Translations under genes and position numbers: made by a program | Part shown: in pieces, positions 21,891 to 33,172 of the stretch | Position numbering within the stretch: position 1 is the first letter of the stretch | Layout of the letters: each line of letters opens with the position of its first letter | The notes under the pieces: model-generated | Seen by the model: only the letters and a program-made list of their open reading frames with translations | Databases searched by the model: none | What the model was told of the DNA's origin: nothing | From: Escarpia spicata | Lineage: Eukaryota; Annelida; Polychaeta; Sabellida; Siboglinidae | Reading direction: 5' to 3' | Assembly (NCBI GenBank): GCA_963995525.1 | Contig: OZ023213.1 | Span: forward strand, 21,430,026-21,494,025 | DNA length: 64,000 nt

Positions 21891-23244
21891 CCGTATTTCA
21901 ATTGCCGTGACGAGCTCAGCACACAGGATGGCGCACTATTCAAGGGACATAGAATCGTCATACCCCGTGACATGCGAGCCATGCTCATAAAGAAACTCCA
22001 CTCCTCGCACTTAGCAGTCGAAGGATGTCTTAGAAGAGCACGTGAAGTGATGTATTGGCCAGGCATGAACCAAGAAGTGAAAGATGTCATCAGTGCCTGC
22101 AGTACGTGCAACGCATACAAACCAGAACAATGTAGAGAGCCGTTGTTGTCACATGAGATACCGTCACGTCCATGGTCACGAGTTGGAGTTGACCTGTTCC
22201 ACCTTCATGGACCTCATAACGGTGGACTTCATGGACCTCATAATGGTGGACTACTACTTCTCGAACTTCTTCGAAGTTGACAAGCTGTCAATGACCAGTG
22301 CAACACAGGTTATCACCAAACTGCGTATTCACTTTGCGAGATTTGGTGCACCAGACAAAGTGATTTCTGACAATGGGCCACAGTTTGCGTGTGAGGAGTT
22401 CAAGTTGTTCTCAGAGCGTTGGAAATTTGAACATATCACATCGTCACCTCGTTACCCCCAGTCAAACGGAAAAGTGGAAAACGCAGTCAAGACGGCAAAG
22501 CAAATCATGCGGAAAGCAATGGATGACAGGGCGGATGTGTATTTGGCGTTTCTGGACTATCGAAACACACCTACAGAAGCTATGCACACATCACCCGCTC
22601 AATGGATGTTCGCACGTCGAACCAGAACACTGCTACCAACGCTACCAGTACTGCTGCAGACTGATCCTGCAGCACAACGTGATGCTCCTGAACAACTCAA
22701 ACGTAGAAAGGAGAAACAAGCCAGGTTGTACAATTGTACGAGCAAGTATCTCAGCATACTATACCCAGGAGATGTTGTGCGGTTCAAGAAGCCAAACGCC
22801 TCAAATGACTCACGAACATGGACACTAGCACGCATTCAGAAACCATCGGGCGTTAGATCTTACATCATTGAGAGTGAAGGCTCGACATACCGAAGGAATA
22901 GGCGACAGTTACGTGCCACACCAGACCAGTATAAGGATGATACTCGGTACTCTCAACAAAATGAACCTGACAATACGATGGAAAGACCAATGTGTTCAGA
23001 CAACACGTGCGTAGACAACCAGAACGCACAAGAGAGAGGTCAAGACAACATCACGTCTCCTCCAAGCAGTGAACCTTCAGTCGAAACGTCTCCACAACGT
23101 AATGTACCATCCACGGTGGTACATTCACCACGCAATATGCCACCGAGGGTTTTAAATTCACCATGCAGTGTGCCGGAGACTGTTGCACGACCAAGGCGTC
23201 CATTGAAACTTCCAGCAAAGTTCAAAGCCTTTGAAATGAAGTGA
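21891..23244 (+). CDS. Gypsy integrase region, frameshifted
   Basis: The N-terminal zinc-binding HHCC part is in the same frame as pol (HSSHLAVEGC, then CSTCNAYK at about 21999-22130). The catalytic core and C-terminus are in the next frame (ORF 22084-23244): DKVISDNGPQFACEEF (catalytic Asp) and PQSNGKVENAVKTAKQ (catalytic Glu) are present. The frame changes near a perfect-length tandem duplication of 24 bp (22203-22226 and 22227-22250, one mismatch). C-terminal residues after about 22750 carry the usual basic GDVVRFKKP and RRNRRQLRATP region. The strain of three lesions (two stops, one shift) makes this copy non-autonomous. Confidence 0.9.
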
Positions 23245-23264
23245 AAAGTTAAACATCTGACTGT

Positions 23265-23277
23265 AAAAAGAGGGGGA
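23265..23277 (+). promoter_or_regulatory. Polypurine tract
   Basis: AAAAAGAGGGGGA lies immediately before the 3' LTR TGTGACG, the expected second-strand priming site. Confidence 0.85.
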
Positions 23278-23490
23278 TGTGACGATATCACAATTAAAGT
23301 GATAAACTGAAACGCCACCTGGCGAATAAGGTGTATATCAGCATGCCAGTGGCTACACAAAAGCCAACGTGGTTTTGTGTGTGTTGTCGCCATGATATGC
23401 GTTGACCCGGTGTAAACGAAACAAAGTTGACAATAAAGCATTGTTATATACATCGACTTATTTATATATATATAAACAGTTATCGTTATA
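23278..23490 (+). repeat. 3' LTR of gypsy element
   Basis: 213 bp. It differs from the 5' LTR by a few substitutions (for example GATATGCG versus GATGTGCG, and CCCGG versus CCTGG) and a shorter (TA)n tract. Confidence 0.92.
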
Positions 23491-24865
23491 GTACGTGACC
23501 TCCTACTGTAGACAGAAGGCTGTCCTGATGGTCTTACTGACATGGACCCTGTACGTGACCTCCTACTGTAGACAGAACGCTGTCCTGATAATCCTACTGA
23601 CATGGACACTGTATGTGACCTCCTACTGTAGACAGAAGGCTGTCCTGATAATCCTTCTGACATGGACACTGTATGTGACCTCCTACTGTAGACAGAAGGC
23701 TGTCCTGATAATCCTACTGACATGGACCCTGTATGTGACCTCCTACTGTAGACAGAAGGCTGTCCTGATAATCTTACTGACATGGACACTGTACATGACC
23801 TCCTACTGTTGACAGAAGGCTGTCCTGATAATCTTACTGACATGGACACTGTACGTGACCTCCTACTGTAGACAGAAGGCTGTCCTGATAATCTTACTGA
23901 CATGGACCCTGTATGTGACCTCCTACTGTAGACAGAAGGCTGTCCTGATAATCCTACTGACATGGACACTGTATGTGACCTTCTACTGTAGACGGAAGGC
24001 TGTCCTGATAATCTTACTGACATGGACACTGTACGTGACCTCCTACTGTAGACAGAAGGCTGTCCTGATAATCTTACTGACATGGACACTGTACATGACC
24101 TCCTACTGTTGACAGAAGGCTGTCCTGATAATCTTACTGACATGGACACTGTACGTGACCTCCTACTGTAGACAGAAGGCTGTCCTGATAATCCTACTGA
24201 CATGGACCCTGTATGTGACCTCCTACTGTAGACAGAAGGCTGTCCTGATAATCCTACTGACATGGACACTGTATGTGACCTTCTACTGTAGACGGAAGGC
24301 TGTCCTGATAATCTTACTGACATGGATACTGTACGTGATCTCCTACTGTAGACAGAAGGCTGTTCTCATAATCTTACTGACATGGCCACTGTACATGACC
24401 TCCTACTGTAGATAGAAGGCTGTCCTGATAATCTTACTGACATGGCCACTGTACATGACCTCCTACTATAGATAGATGACTGTCCTGATAACCTTACTGA
24501 CATGGCCACTGTACATGACCTCCTACTATAGATAGAAGGCTGTCCTGATAACCTTATTGACATGGCCACTGTACATGACCTCCTACTATAGATAGAAGGC
24601 TGTCCTGATAACCTTACTGACATGGCCACTGTACATGACCTCCTACTATAGATAGAAGGCTGTCCTCATAATCTTACTGACATGGCCAATGCACATGACC
24701 TCCTACTATAGATAGAAGGCTGTCCTCATAATCTTACTGACATGGCCACGGTACATGACCTCCTACTATAGGTAGAAGGCTGTCCTGATAATCTTACTGA
24801 CATGGCCACTGTACATGACCTCCTACTATAGATAGAAGGCTGTCCTGATAATCTTACTGACATGA
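23491..24865 (+). repeat. 60-bp minisatellite (about 23 units)
   Basis: The unit begins GACCTCCTACTGTAGACAGA and ends in a CATGGACACTGTACGT-type segment. The period is exactly 60 bp. The length is a multiple of three, so stop-free frames persist on both strands (427 codons on the minus strand, with a 20-residue repeat MSVRLSGQPSVYSRRSHTVS). These are artefacts. Two subtypes occur: CTGTAGACAG left of about 24400 and CTATAGATAG right of it. A five-unit, 300-bp higher-order repeat is visible at 23761-24060 versus 24061-24360. Confidence 0.95.
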
Positions 24866-25310
24866 AAGCTGCCAGAGTTATTCGCGTCTGTGTACTTTGT
24901 TATAAGCGATACAGCTGAACAACTGGACAACTGCACAAAGAGGAACATGTTGAACGAGTATTTCTAAGGATGGAATCTCGACACTGGATGCCAGCAGGTG
25001 CTGCATGATATGCAAACAACATTTGGAGACCATGCAAACCTGGCCAGTATTGGGCCAGGTTAATCAGTCGCTGCACCGATTGCACTGTGGCCTGTCATGT
25101 GCCCGATTCACAAGATTTTAAATTTTATTTAAGTGAGTCTACCTCCTGAAACATGTATATATAATGTAATAGCGAATGTTCAGAGTTATCCACGTCTGTG
25201 TACTTTATCAAAAGAGACACGGCTGGACAACTGGACGACTGGACAAAGAGGGAAATGTTGAAGGAGTATTTCTAAGAACGGAACTTGGACATTATGTTTT
25301 CATTCTTTTA
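24866..25310 (+). repeat. Dispersed repeat X, copies 2 and 3
   Basis: Two copies of the GAGTTAT-C-CGTCTGTGTACTTT to GGAGTATTTCTAA sequence at about 24870-24975 and 25175-25285. Copy 2 continues into a segment (CACTGGATGCCAGCA to GTGGCCTGTCA, about 24980-25100) also present at about 31985-32100. Confidence 0.75.
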
Positions 25311-25479
25311 AAACAAGTATCCGACTAAAAACAAGATAAGCTATTACTACACTTAACAGTATAACCTGAATACAACTATATGCGTAATTGTTCTAGTTAT
25401 GTTTCTAGATGTTCGTGTGAATCGCTGTGCCATCTATCAAGATCAAACTGAAGTGATGTGATACTGAATGAAAATTAAA

Positions 25480-25850
25480 TTAACACTAGAAAAAGAAACA
25501 ACCAAAGAACAAGCAATGTTACTAAAGAAACAATGTAGATTGGATATCAGAAAGTATTCACTCTCACAGAGGATTATGATTGATTAGTAAATTTAACAAA
25601 TGACTGCTGATTTTGTAAAGCAGCGTGACTATGTTTAAAACAAATCTGACAAATATCTCAGAAGGAAGAGTTACACAAAGATACAACAGATGTTAGACTC
25701 TTGATACGCCTTAGGCTTCTTTATACACTTGTCATCTGGGTGCATTGACCTTGTTAAACTTATGAAGTGCTTGTGAAAAGATTGATCCTCTTTTGGGTTG
25801 ATTACAAGTAGATGTCACACATCCAGAATGGTCTATCGACACACAGTCAA
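25480..25850 (+). repeat. Leader Y of 46-bp array C
   Basis: Begins near AAAGAACAAGCAATGTTAC and runs to GGTTGATTACAAGTAGATGTC. It is nearly the same as 32210-32525, and its last ~150 bp are repeated again at 33022-33170. Each copy leads straight into a 46-bp array. It differs from the leader of arrays A and B. Confidence 0.85.
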
Positions 25851-26885
25851 CAAGATGTCATGTGTCATCCATGATAATCTGTCTACGCACTGTCAACAAG
25901 ATGTCACATCTCATCCATGATAATCTGTCTACACACTGTCAACAAGATGTCACATCTCATCCATGATAATCTGTCTACACACTGTCAACAAGATGTCACG
26001 TCTCATCCAGGACATTTTGTCTTCACACTGTCAACAAGATGTCACGTGTCATCCATGATAATCTGTCTACACACTGTCAACAAGATGTCATGTCTCATCC
26101 AGGACATTCTGTCTACACACTGTCAACAAGATGTCACGTGTCATCCATGATAATCTGTCTACACACTGTTAACAAGATGTCACGTCTCATCCAGGACGTT
26201 CTGTCTACACACTGTTAACAAGATGTCTCGTCTCATCCAGGACGTTCTGTCTTCAGACTGTCAACAAGATGTCACGTCTCATCCAGCACAATCTGTGTAC
26301 ACACTGTCAACAAGTTGTCACTTCTCATCCAGGACATTCTGTCTACACACTGTCAACAAGATGACACGTCTCATCCATGATGATCTGTCTACACACTGTC
26401 AACAAGATGTCACGTCTCATCCAGGACGTTCTGTCTTCACACTTTCAACAAGATGTCACGTGTCATCCATGATAATCTGTCTACACACTGTCAACAAGAT
26501 GTCACGTGTCATCCATGATAATCTGTCTACACACTGTCAACAAGATGTCACGTGTCATCCATGATAATCTGTCTACACACTGTCAACAAGATGTCACGTC
26601 TCATCCAGGACAATCTGTCTACACACTGTCAACAAGACGTCACATCTCATCCAGGACATTCTGTCTACACACTGTTAACAAGACGTCACGTCTCATCCAG
26701 GACATTCTGTCTACACACTGTCAACAAGACGTCACATCTCATCCAGGACATTCTGTCTACACACTGTCAACAAGACATCACGTCTCATCCAGGACATTCT
26801 GTCTACACACTGTCAACAAGACGTCACGTCTCATCCAGGACATTCTGTCTACACACTGTCAACAAGATGTCACGTCTTTCGATGA
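25840..26885 (+). repeat. 46-bp minisatellite array C (about 22 units)
   Basis: Mixture of two unit types, CATCCAGGACATTCTGTC and CATCCATGATAATCTGTC, sharing the TGTCAACAAGATGTCACG half. It ends in a short unique tail (ATGAGTACCTTGAGAAGAGA) that recurs at about 38072-38110. Overlapping ORFs are artefacts. Confidence 0.93.
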
Positions 26886-27470
26886 CCATTCGTTCTATTA
26901 AAATGAGTACCTTGAGAAGAGAAGGACTGACGTACACCAAGGTGTACTGCTTTGTTAGCCAAGTGGACAAATGATGGACCTGGACAATATCCACACAAGC
27001 CACAAGTGTTAGATGTTTACTTAGATACTTTTAATCAAATTGATCTCAGTTGAATGATCAATACTTATGATAAACAGTGTCCAAACTATACACTGAACCA
27101 GTGGTCACTGACCTCCTACTTTCCCTTCCCGAGTCATTAATAAACATTGACGATAATGCACCCGAGTTTGGACAAGAAGCCTACTCAAGCCAACACGTTC
27201 TCACTTAAGCCTCAATCAGGTGGACATTGAGGGAAAGAAGAGGAGAACAAAATGTTTTTTGTGAAGAGTTTAAGTATCTGTTAATGGTTATTAATAACTA
27301 TTCATTTTGTTTACGGTATATTAAAAGTGGTGTTGTCATTCATTTAAAATTTAATCGACTAAAAACAAGATCAAACATACTTGTATTTATGCTATATTAT
27401 GACTCAACCTTACAGAGGGCCCACCTTATCTCACAGCATAGTGCCAAGTGAAAGAAAACAAAACATGTAC
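26886..27470. other. Non-coding stretch between array C and LINE B
   Basis: No gene is recognised. The first ~60 bp belong to the array tail, and the last part may be the LINE B 5' UTR. Confidence 0.4.
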
Positions 27471-27766
27471 ATGGCTGCGCCTGTGTGGCTGCGTCTTATA
27501 AGTGCTCCGTGAGATTTTGATTTTGTAGGAGTTATAACTGTCTAACACTGCTACTATTTGACAAAGGAAATTGCAAGCACATTTGGATTGCTGTTCAACG
27601 GACGATTTTATACATATGCAGCATATCTGAGAGTTTTAAATGTTTTTATGAACTGTCATTTTACTTGATATGCTGTGCCGGTGATTACTCGTGCGTGACA
27701 ACAATCCGAGACATTACTAACAAGCCTGCAGAACCAGTGTGCAGCTTTGCCGTCACGCTTCAGTGA

Positions 27767-28921
27767 TTGCTACCCACTATGACCAAGCCTGACCAAGCCT
27801 GCTACACATACACAGCTTGTCAGCTGCATCAACTGGCTCAAGGGGCATGTTCCAATTCTTCACGCTTGAATGCCACTGCTTGGAACATTTTACTTGAACT
27901 TGGCATTGTGTCAAGACGACCAAAGAAGCGTGGATGCCGAGGTGGAAGTAATCAACTACCTATCTCCACAGTGATCGGTTTTCGACCACCCAGCAACTAC
28001 GTGCGCACTTCTTCACAAGTACATGACAACCTGATTTCCGTGACTCTTTCCCCAAATCCACAATGCTGTCCGACTACACAAGCCTCCTTATGCCTTATCA
28101 ATTCAAGATCTGTTCGCAACAAAACGACCGACATTTTATACCACGTCTGTGCACACGATCTCGACGTTGTGGCCATTACCGAAACTTGGCTCTCTAACAA
28201 AGACTCCGACCTCCCGGTAACCAGGGCTCTCACACCACCTGGTTATAAACTAATTCACCATCCTAGATCCAGTCGTCGTGGTGGCGGCATTGCGATACTG
28301 CATAAAGATTCGATCAAAACAACAGCAGTGAAAACTTTCAACAACATTCGGTCCTTCGAAGCGATGAGCGCGAAATTAACATCACACGGAAAAAGTATAA
28401 TCTTGCTTGTTGTTTATCACCCACCACCAACTAAGAAGAATGGATCATCGGTTGTCGATTTCTTCAATGACTTCGCAGATATTCTTGACACGTATGCGAC
28501 ACTACCTGGTGAACTTGTTATAGTTGGCGACTTTAATTTTCACTTTGACGTTAACACTGACGTTCACGTGAAACGTTTCCGTGACATGTTGCACTGCCAT
28601 GACATGACGCAGTATGTCCAACAACCAACGCATCAAGAAGGCTACATTTTAGACCTTGTGATAGCACGTACTAACTCCTGTGTGGCTGACACGGGGGTCG
28701 CCGAGCTTATTTCTGATCACCACGCTGTGCACTGCCGTCTTGCAATGCGCAAGCCTCCATTTCGGAGAGAAAAGAAGACTTACTGCAAGATAAAGACGAT
28801 CAATCTCACATCGTTCTCGTCGGATATTATGAACTCCACATTACATACAAACTGTGATCAATCATTAGATGACATTGTAGCTCAATACAACATTGTCCTG
28901 AGTGAGCTACGCACCACTTAA
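27767..28921 (+). pseudogene. LINE B endonuclease part of ORF2
   Basis: Apurinic-type (EEP) endonuclease. Motifs in order: CLINSRSVRNK (Asn of the active site), VVAITETWLS (metal-binding Glu), RRGGGIAILHK, IVGDFNFHFD (catalytic Asp-Asn) and ELISDHHAVHC (Ser-Asp-His end motif). All key residues are present. The ORF runs 384 codons and ends at a stop caused by a deletion of about 10 bp near 28909 relative to copy A, after which the protein continues in the frame of 28902-29405. The upstream ~100 residues have no clear domain and may be ORF2 leader sequence. Confidence 0.93.
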
Positions 28922-30901
28922 AACGAAATGGCTCACCATCCGACCTGATGCACAGTGGGTCGATGACAACATTCTATCAGCCAGGAAGGAGAGGCGCCGG
29001 AAGGAGCGAAGATGGAGATTATCCAGGTTGACCATCGACAGAGAAATCTTCATCAACCAGAGAGAACGAGTGAAGAAGATGTTGTACACTGCCAGAGCCA
29101 CATTTTATACCAACAAAATCAACGAACAGGCTGGCAACCACAAAATGCTGTATAGGATAGTTGGTTCTCTGCTGCACACAAAAGACTTGCCAACAGCACT
29201 GCCCGATAACCGCCCCGGACAATTGCTTGACAACTTCAGCAACTATTTCACGGACAAAATTGACATTATCAGGCGCGATCTTGATACCCACGACAAACAC
29301 ACATTGCTGCGTCCGGACGAGCCGTGTTGTCCTGTTACATCTATCATCGTTCCTGCCGACCACGACACAGGAGATCACCAAATTGGTCGGCAAGTCGGCT
29401 TGTAAATCGTGCAAGTTGGATCCGATTCCGACTAATCTGCTGAAGGCCAACATATCCACTTTGGCACCAGTCATCACCGACATTGTGAACTTATCTATTA
29501 TGACAGGAGTCTTTCCTTCTGCCTTTAAAAAGGCTGTCGTAACTCCTGTTTTGAAGAACGCAAAACTGAACCCAAATGACCTAAAGTCCAGTGTCGAACT
29601 TGTCTTTTGTGTCAAAAATTGCAGAGAAGGTCGTTGCTGCCCGTTTCTCTAAACACCTATCTGACAACGAACTCTATGAGCAAATGCAATCTGCTTATCG
29701 TCCGCACCACAGCACTGAGACTGCATTGCTGAGAGTATGCAACGATCTGCTTTGTGTACTGGATGAGCGCAAGGCTGCCATACTTGTGCTACTGGATCTC
29801 TCAGCAGCATTCGACACGATCGACCACGGGATCATGTTATCACGCCTCAGAGATCGTTATGGAGTAACTGGAACATCTCTTGCATGGTTTGATTCATATT
29901 TGGCCAACCGAAGTCAGAGTATTCAAGTGCACGGAAGAGAATCAGCGGAAAGTCCAGTGATGTACGGAGTCCCGCAAGGTTCCGTTCTCGGCCCGCTCAT
30001 GTTCATTTGTTACACGGCACCTCTCAGAGATATCGCACGTCGGCATGGAATCAACATGCATTTATATGCTGATGATACCCAACTCTACATCGCCTTCAGT
30101 CCTCTCTCAGAGGAAGACACAACCGAAGCTGTGAAGCGCATACAAGCATGTGTCACTGAAATACAAGCTTGGATGCGCATGAATAAACTCAAACTCAATG
30201 CTGACAAAACAGAAGCTATTGTGATACGTTCGCCGCACATCAAGAACAAACTTTCTATGCCGCACATAGAAGTTGCCAATAACATCGTGCCTACTTCCAC
30301 TGTGGCCAGGAACATTGGTGTTTTCTTCGATGATGCCCTAAACATGAACAACCATGTACACTACATGTGTCGTGTAGCATATTTCCATCTACACAGTATT
30401 GGAAGAATTCGAAATCTTTTAGATAGGAAAACGACAGAGATGATGGTGCATACTTACGTGACGTCTCGTCTAGACAATGGAAATGGCCTGCTTTACGGGA
30501 TTTCTGACCATCTCCTCACCAGACTCCAGAGAGTGCAAAATGCTGCAGCCCGTCTCATAACCAAAACTAAGAAGCACGACCACATCACTCCTGCTCTAAC
30601 TGCGCTTCATTGGTTGCCGATTAAACAGCGCATCGAGTACAAACTACTCCTGCTTACGTTCCGCAGTTTGCACAGCATGAGTGCGTCATACCTAGCGGAC
30701 CTGCTAATTCGACACCAGCCCACTCACACGTTACGCTCCACCGACGCTCACCTGCTCAAGGTCCTGAGCAGCAAGCTTTGTACTCAAGGCGACAAAGCTT
30801 TTTCACGCGCCGGGCCACGCCTCTGGAACAATCTGCCCCTTGCCATGCGTGCTACGGACTGCCTCATCGTGTTCAAGAAGCAACTAGACACTTCTTTTTA
30901 A
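28902..30901 (+). pseudogene. LINE B linker and reverse transcriptase part of ORF2
   Basis: The linker (28902-29405; WRLSRLTIDREIF, KMLYTARATFYTNKIN) is followed by a frame change near 29390 to CKSCKLDPIPTNLL. A second change at about 29588, where copy A has 8 extra bp, leads to the 436-codon RT ORF ending at 30901. RT motifs are ILVLLDLSAAFDTIDH, YGVPQGSVLGPLMF, the catalytic LYADDTQLY at about 30062-30088 and NIGVFFDD. The C-terminal thumb has RVQNAAARLIT, HWLPIKQRIEYKLL and RAGPRLWNNLP. The RT domain itself is intact and uninterrupted, so only the frameshifts upstream disable it. Confidence 0.95.
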
Positions 30902-31240
30902 ACGTGCCTTTTCTCTTTAAATTATATGTGTGGACAGTGGCGAACTCCGGACTTTTCAATATCTACCTTTAACTATTATTATTATTACTCTCTTAATTTG
31001 TCGTTTTAATTAGTATTAGTAGTATTACTATCCTCATCTATTTACTATTTGAAATGTATATGTATGTATATGGTAATGATTTTATTTATTTTATTTATTT
31101 ATTTATTGATATATTTTTATTTTATTTAATAATCTTAATAGCTACATGCCATGTTTTTAGGATTGTAATGCGCCTCTGAATGGTAGTAACTGCCAGATTT
31201 ATGGCGCAGAGAAATGCAGTAAATTATTATTATTATTATA

Positions 31241-31940
31241 TAAAACTAACAGGAACTTTGTATCATACTCAAAGACGAGATCACCGACTTCAGATGAAAG
31301 TGGAGGAAAAACATCCACAGCATTTTCATCTGGAATCAGGCTGCAGGGTTTGCTGTATGAAGCTTGGTGGTCTCAGACGATCGATGAACCATTTTGAAAA
31401 TACACATAAGAATAAATCCAGTGGTGGGTGTTTGCCCATCAACACTGATAATGATTTCATTGGAGCGGACAATGTGTTGGCTAGAGATGCTATATTGTGG
31501 ACAATTAGTCGTCCTTTTTGTAACAAAATGTCAGCATCAGGACCAGTTTGCATATGCCAGTATGGCGAAGCTTGCCATGATGTCTGGTAACAGGATGGAA
31601 ATTCCCTATACAACAACTGGAGACAACTGAGTGGAATCCAACCAATGGCAATCATGACTAGAGCTGAACCAAGCTAGATGGCTTCCATTCACTACATGGT
31701 GTGCATCAAAGTTCGGCACCAACATTACATATGATTTAATAAGAACAAAGTATTTTCCCCCATCTCATAGTTGTTTATGTGTGATGTATGCTGACCTATT
31801 GTGCGTGTCAAATTCAAAATTTCTGATGATGTGGTGACTAACACAATGGTTAGAACAGAAGAGGAAGAGTTTCATCAAAACTGGTAAGTTTCTGTGTTTA
31901 AAACAGCTGCAAATTGGAAGACAGGGAGAAGATAGTAGGG
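31241..31940. other. Non-coding stretch with unexplained ORF
   Basis: An open frame at about 31294-31587 reads CRVCCMKLGGLRRSMNHFENTH, which has a C-x2-C...H-x4-H spacing like a zinc finger. Nothing else supports a gene. Confidence 0.3.
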
Positions 31941-32209
31941 AATAATAAGAGGAAGATGTTGAAGGAGTATTTCTAAAGATGGAACATCGACACTGGATGC
32001 CAGCAAGTCAACAACATGCAAACAATATTTGGAGAACGTGTAAATCTGGCCACTACAGAGATTAATCAGTCGCCGCACCAATTGTGCTGTGGCCTGTCAC
32101 GTGCCCGATTCAAAAGATTGCAAGAAACTCTGTGCGGGGTGGCTGAAGGGTCTTCAGACACCTGAATCTCCATCCCCGAAGTCCAACTCACCATCCAAGG
32201 TGCTGAACC
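31941..32209 (+). repeat. Dispersed repeat X, 3' half copy
   Basis: GTTGAAGGAGTATTTCTAA through CACTGGATGCCAGCA and GTGGCCTGTCA matches 24945-25100. The sequence after it shows no match elsewhere in the window. Confidence 0.65.
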
Positions 32210-32530
32210 AAAGAACATGCAATGTTACGGAAGAAACGATGTAGATTGGATATCAGAAAGTATTCATTCTCACAGAGGACTATGATTAATTATTAAATGG
32301 AACAAATGATCTGCTGGTTTTGTAAAGCAGCGAGACTATGTTTAAAACAAATCTGACAAATATCTCAGAAGGAAGAGTTACACAAAGATATAACGGATGT
32401 TAGACTCTTGATAGCCTTAGTCTTCTTTGTACACTTGGCATCTGGGTGCTTTGACCTTCTTAAACTTATCAAGTGCTTGTGAAAAGACTGATCCTCTTCT
32501 GGGTTGATTACAAGAAGATGTCACACATCC
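32210..32530 (+). repeat. Leader Y of 46-bp array D
   Basis: Second full copy of the leader at 25480-25850, with scattered substitutions. Confidence 0.85.
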
Positions 32531-33020
32531 GGAATGTTCTATCGACACACAGTCAACAAGATGTCACGTATCATCCAGGACATTCTGTCTACATACTGTC
32601 AACAAGATGTCACGTCTCATCCAGGACGTTCTGTCTTCACACTGTCAACAAGATGTCACGTCTCATACAGGACATTCTGTCTTCACACTGTCAACAAGAT
32701 GTCACGTCTCATCCAGGACGTTCTGTCTTCACACTGTCAACAAGATGTCACGTCTCATACAGGACATTCTGTCTTCACACTGTCAACAAGATGTCACGTC
32801 TCATCCAGGACGTTCTGTCTACACACTGTCAACAAGATGTCACGTCTCATCCAGGACATTCTGTCTTCACACTGTCAACAAGATGTCATGTCTCATACAG
32901 GACGTTCTGTCTACTCACTGTCAACAAGATGTCACGTCTCATCCAGGATGTTTTGTCAATATAACGACATTCAGGACGTTCTGTCTTCATGTTGTCAACA
33001 AGATATCACATCTCAACAAT
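32530..33020 (+). repeat. 46-bp minisatellite array D (about 10 units)
   Basis: Highly uniform TGTCAACAAGATGTCACGTC units alternating between CATCCAGGACGTTC and CATACAGGACATTC halves. The last units are degenerate (GTCAATATAACGACATTCAG). Confidence 0.93.
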
Positions 33021-33021
33021 G

Positions 33022-33172
33022 GATGTTAGACTCTTGATAGCCTTAGTCTTCTTTGTACACTTGGCATCTGGGTGCTTTGACCTTCTTAAACTTAGCAAGT
33101 GCTTGTGAAAAGACTGATCCTCTTTTGGGTTGATTACAAGTAGATGTCACACATCCGGAATGTTATATCGAC
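33022..33172 (+). repeat. Partial leader Y, third copy
   Basis: GATGTTAGACTCTTGATAGC to GGTTGATTACAAGTAGATG, the last part of leader Y, lies between arrays D and E. The leader-plus-array unit has therefore itself been duplicated in tandem. Confidence 0.85.

Larger units (their letters stand above)
18646..23490 (+). mobile_element. Ty3/gypsy LTR retrotransposon, structurally complete but with coding defects
   Basis: About 4.85 kb. It has two LTRs (18646-18868 and 23278-23490), a tRNA-Leu-type primer binding site, gag-pro-RT-RNaseH-integrase order and a polypurine tract before the 3' LTR. The flanks GTATG (18641-18645) and GTACG (23491-23495) form a 5-bp target duplication with one mismatch. 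Coding is interrupted by two TGA codons and one frameshift. LTR similarity is very high apart from a (TA)n length difference, so insertion was fairly recent. Confidence 0.95.
27470..31240 (+). mobile_element. LINE copy B (CR1/L2-like), near full length
   Basis: About 3.75 kb: a 5' UTR-like segment, endonuclease-RT ORF2 in three frames, a ~340-bp 3' UTR and a terminal (ATT)n tract at about 31221-31240 preceded by TGGCGCAGAGAAATGCAGT. A 3' end of this kind (a short GCGC-containing motif then a simple-sequence tail) is typical of CR1/L2-group LINEs. The 5' boundary is estimated and no target duplication could be fixed. Confidence 0.85.

Noticed and set aside
23040..24323. 427-codon minus-strand ORF with a 20-residue repeat
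   Set aside because: It is the 60-bp minisatellite read in a stop-free frame, and it runs into the gypsy LTR and integrase region. There is no start context, no domain, and the opposite strand is equally open.
31294..31587. Zinc-finger-like ORF downstream of LINE B
   Set aside because: A single C2..H2-like spacing in an AT-rich region, with no second finger or conserved linker; chance is adequate.
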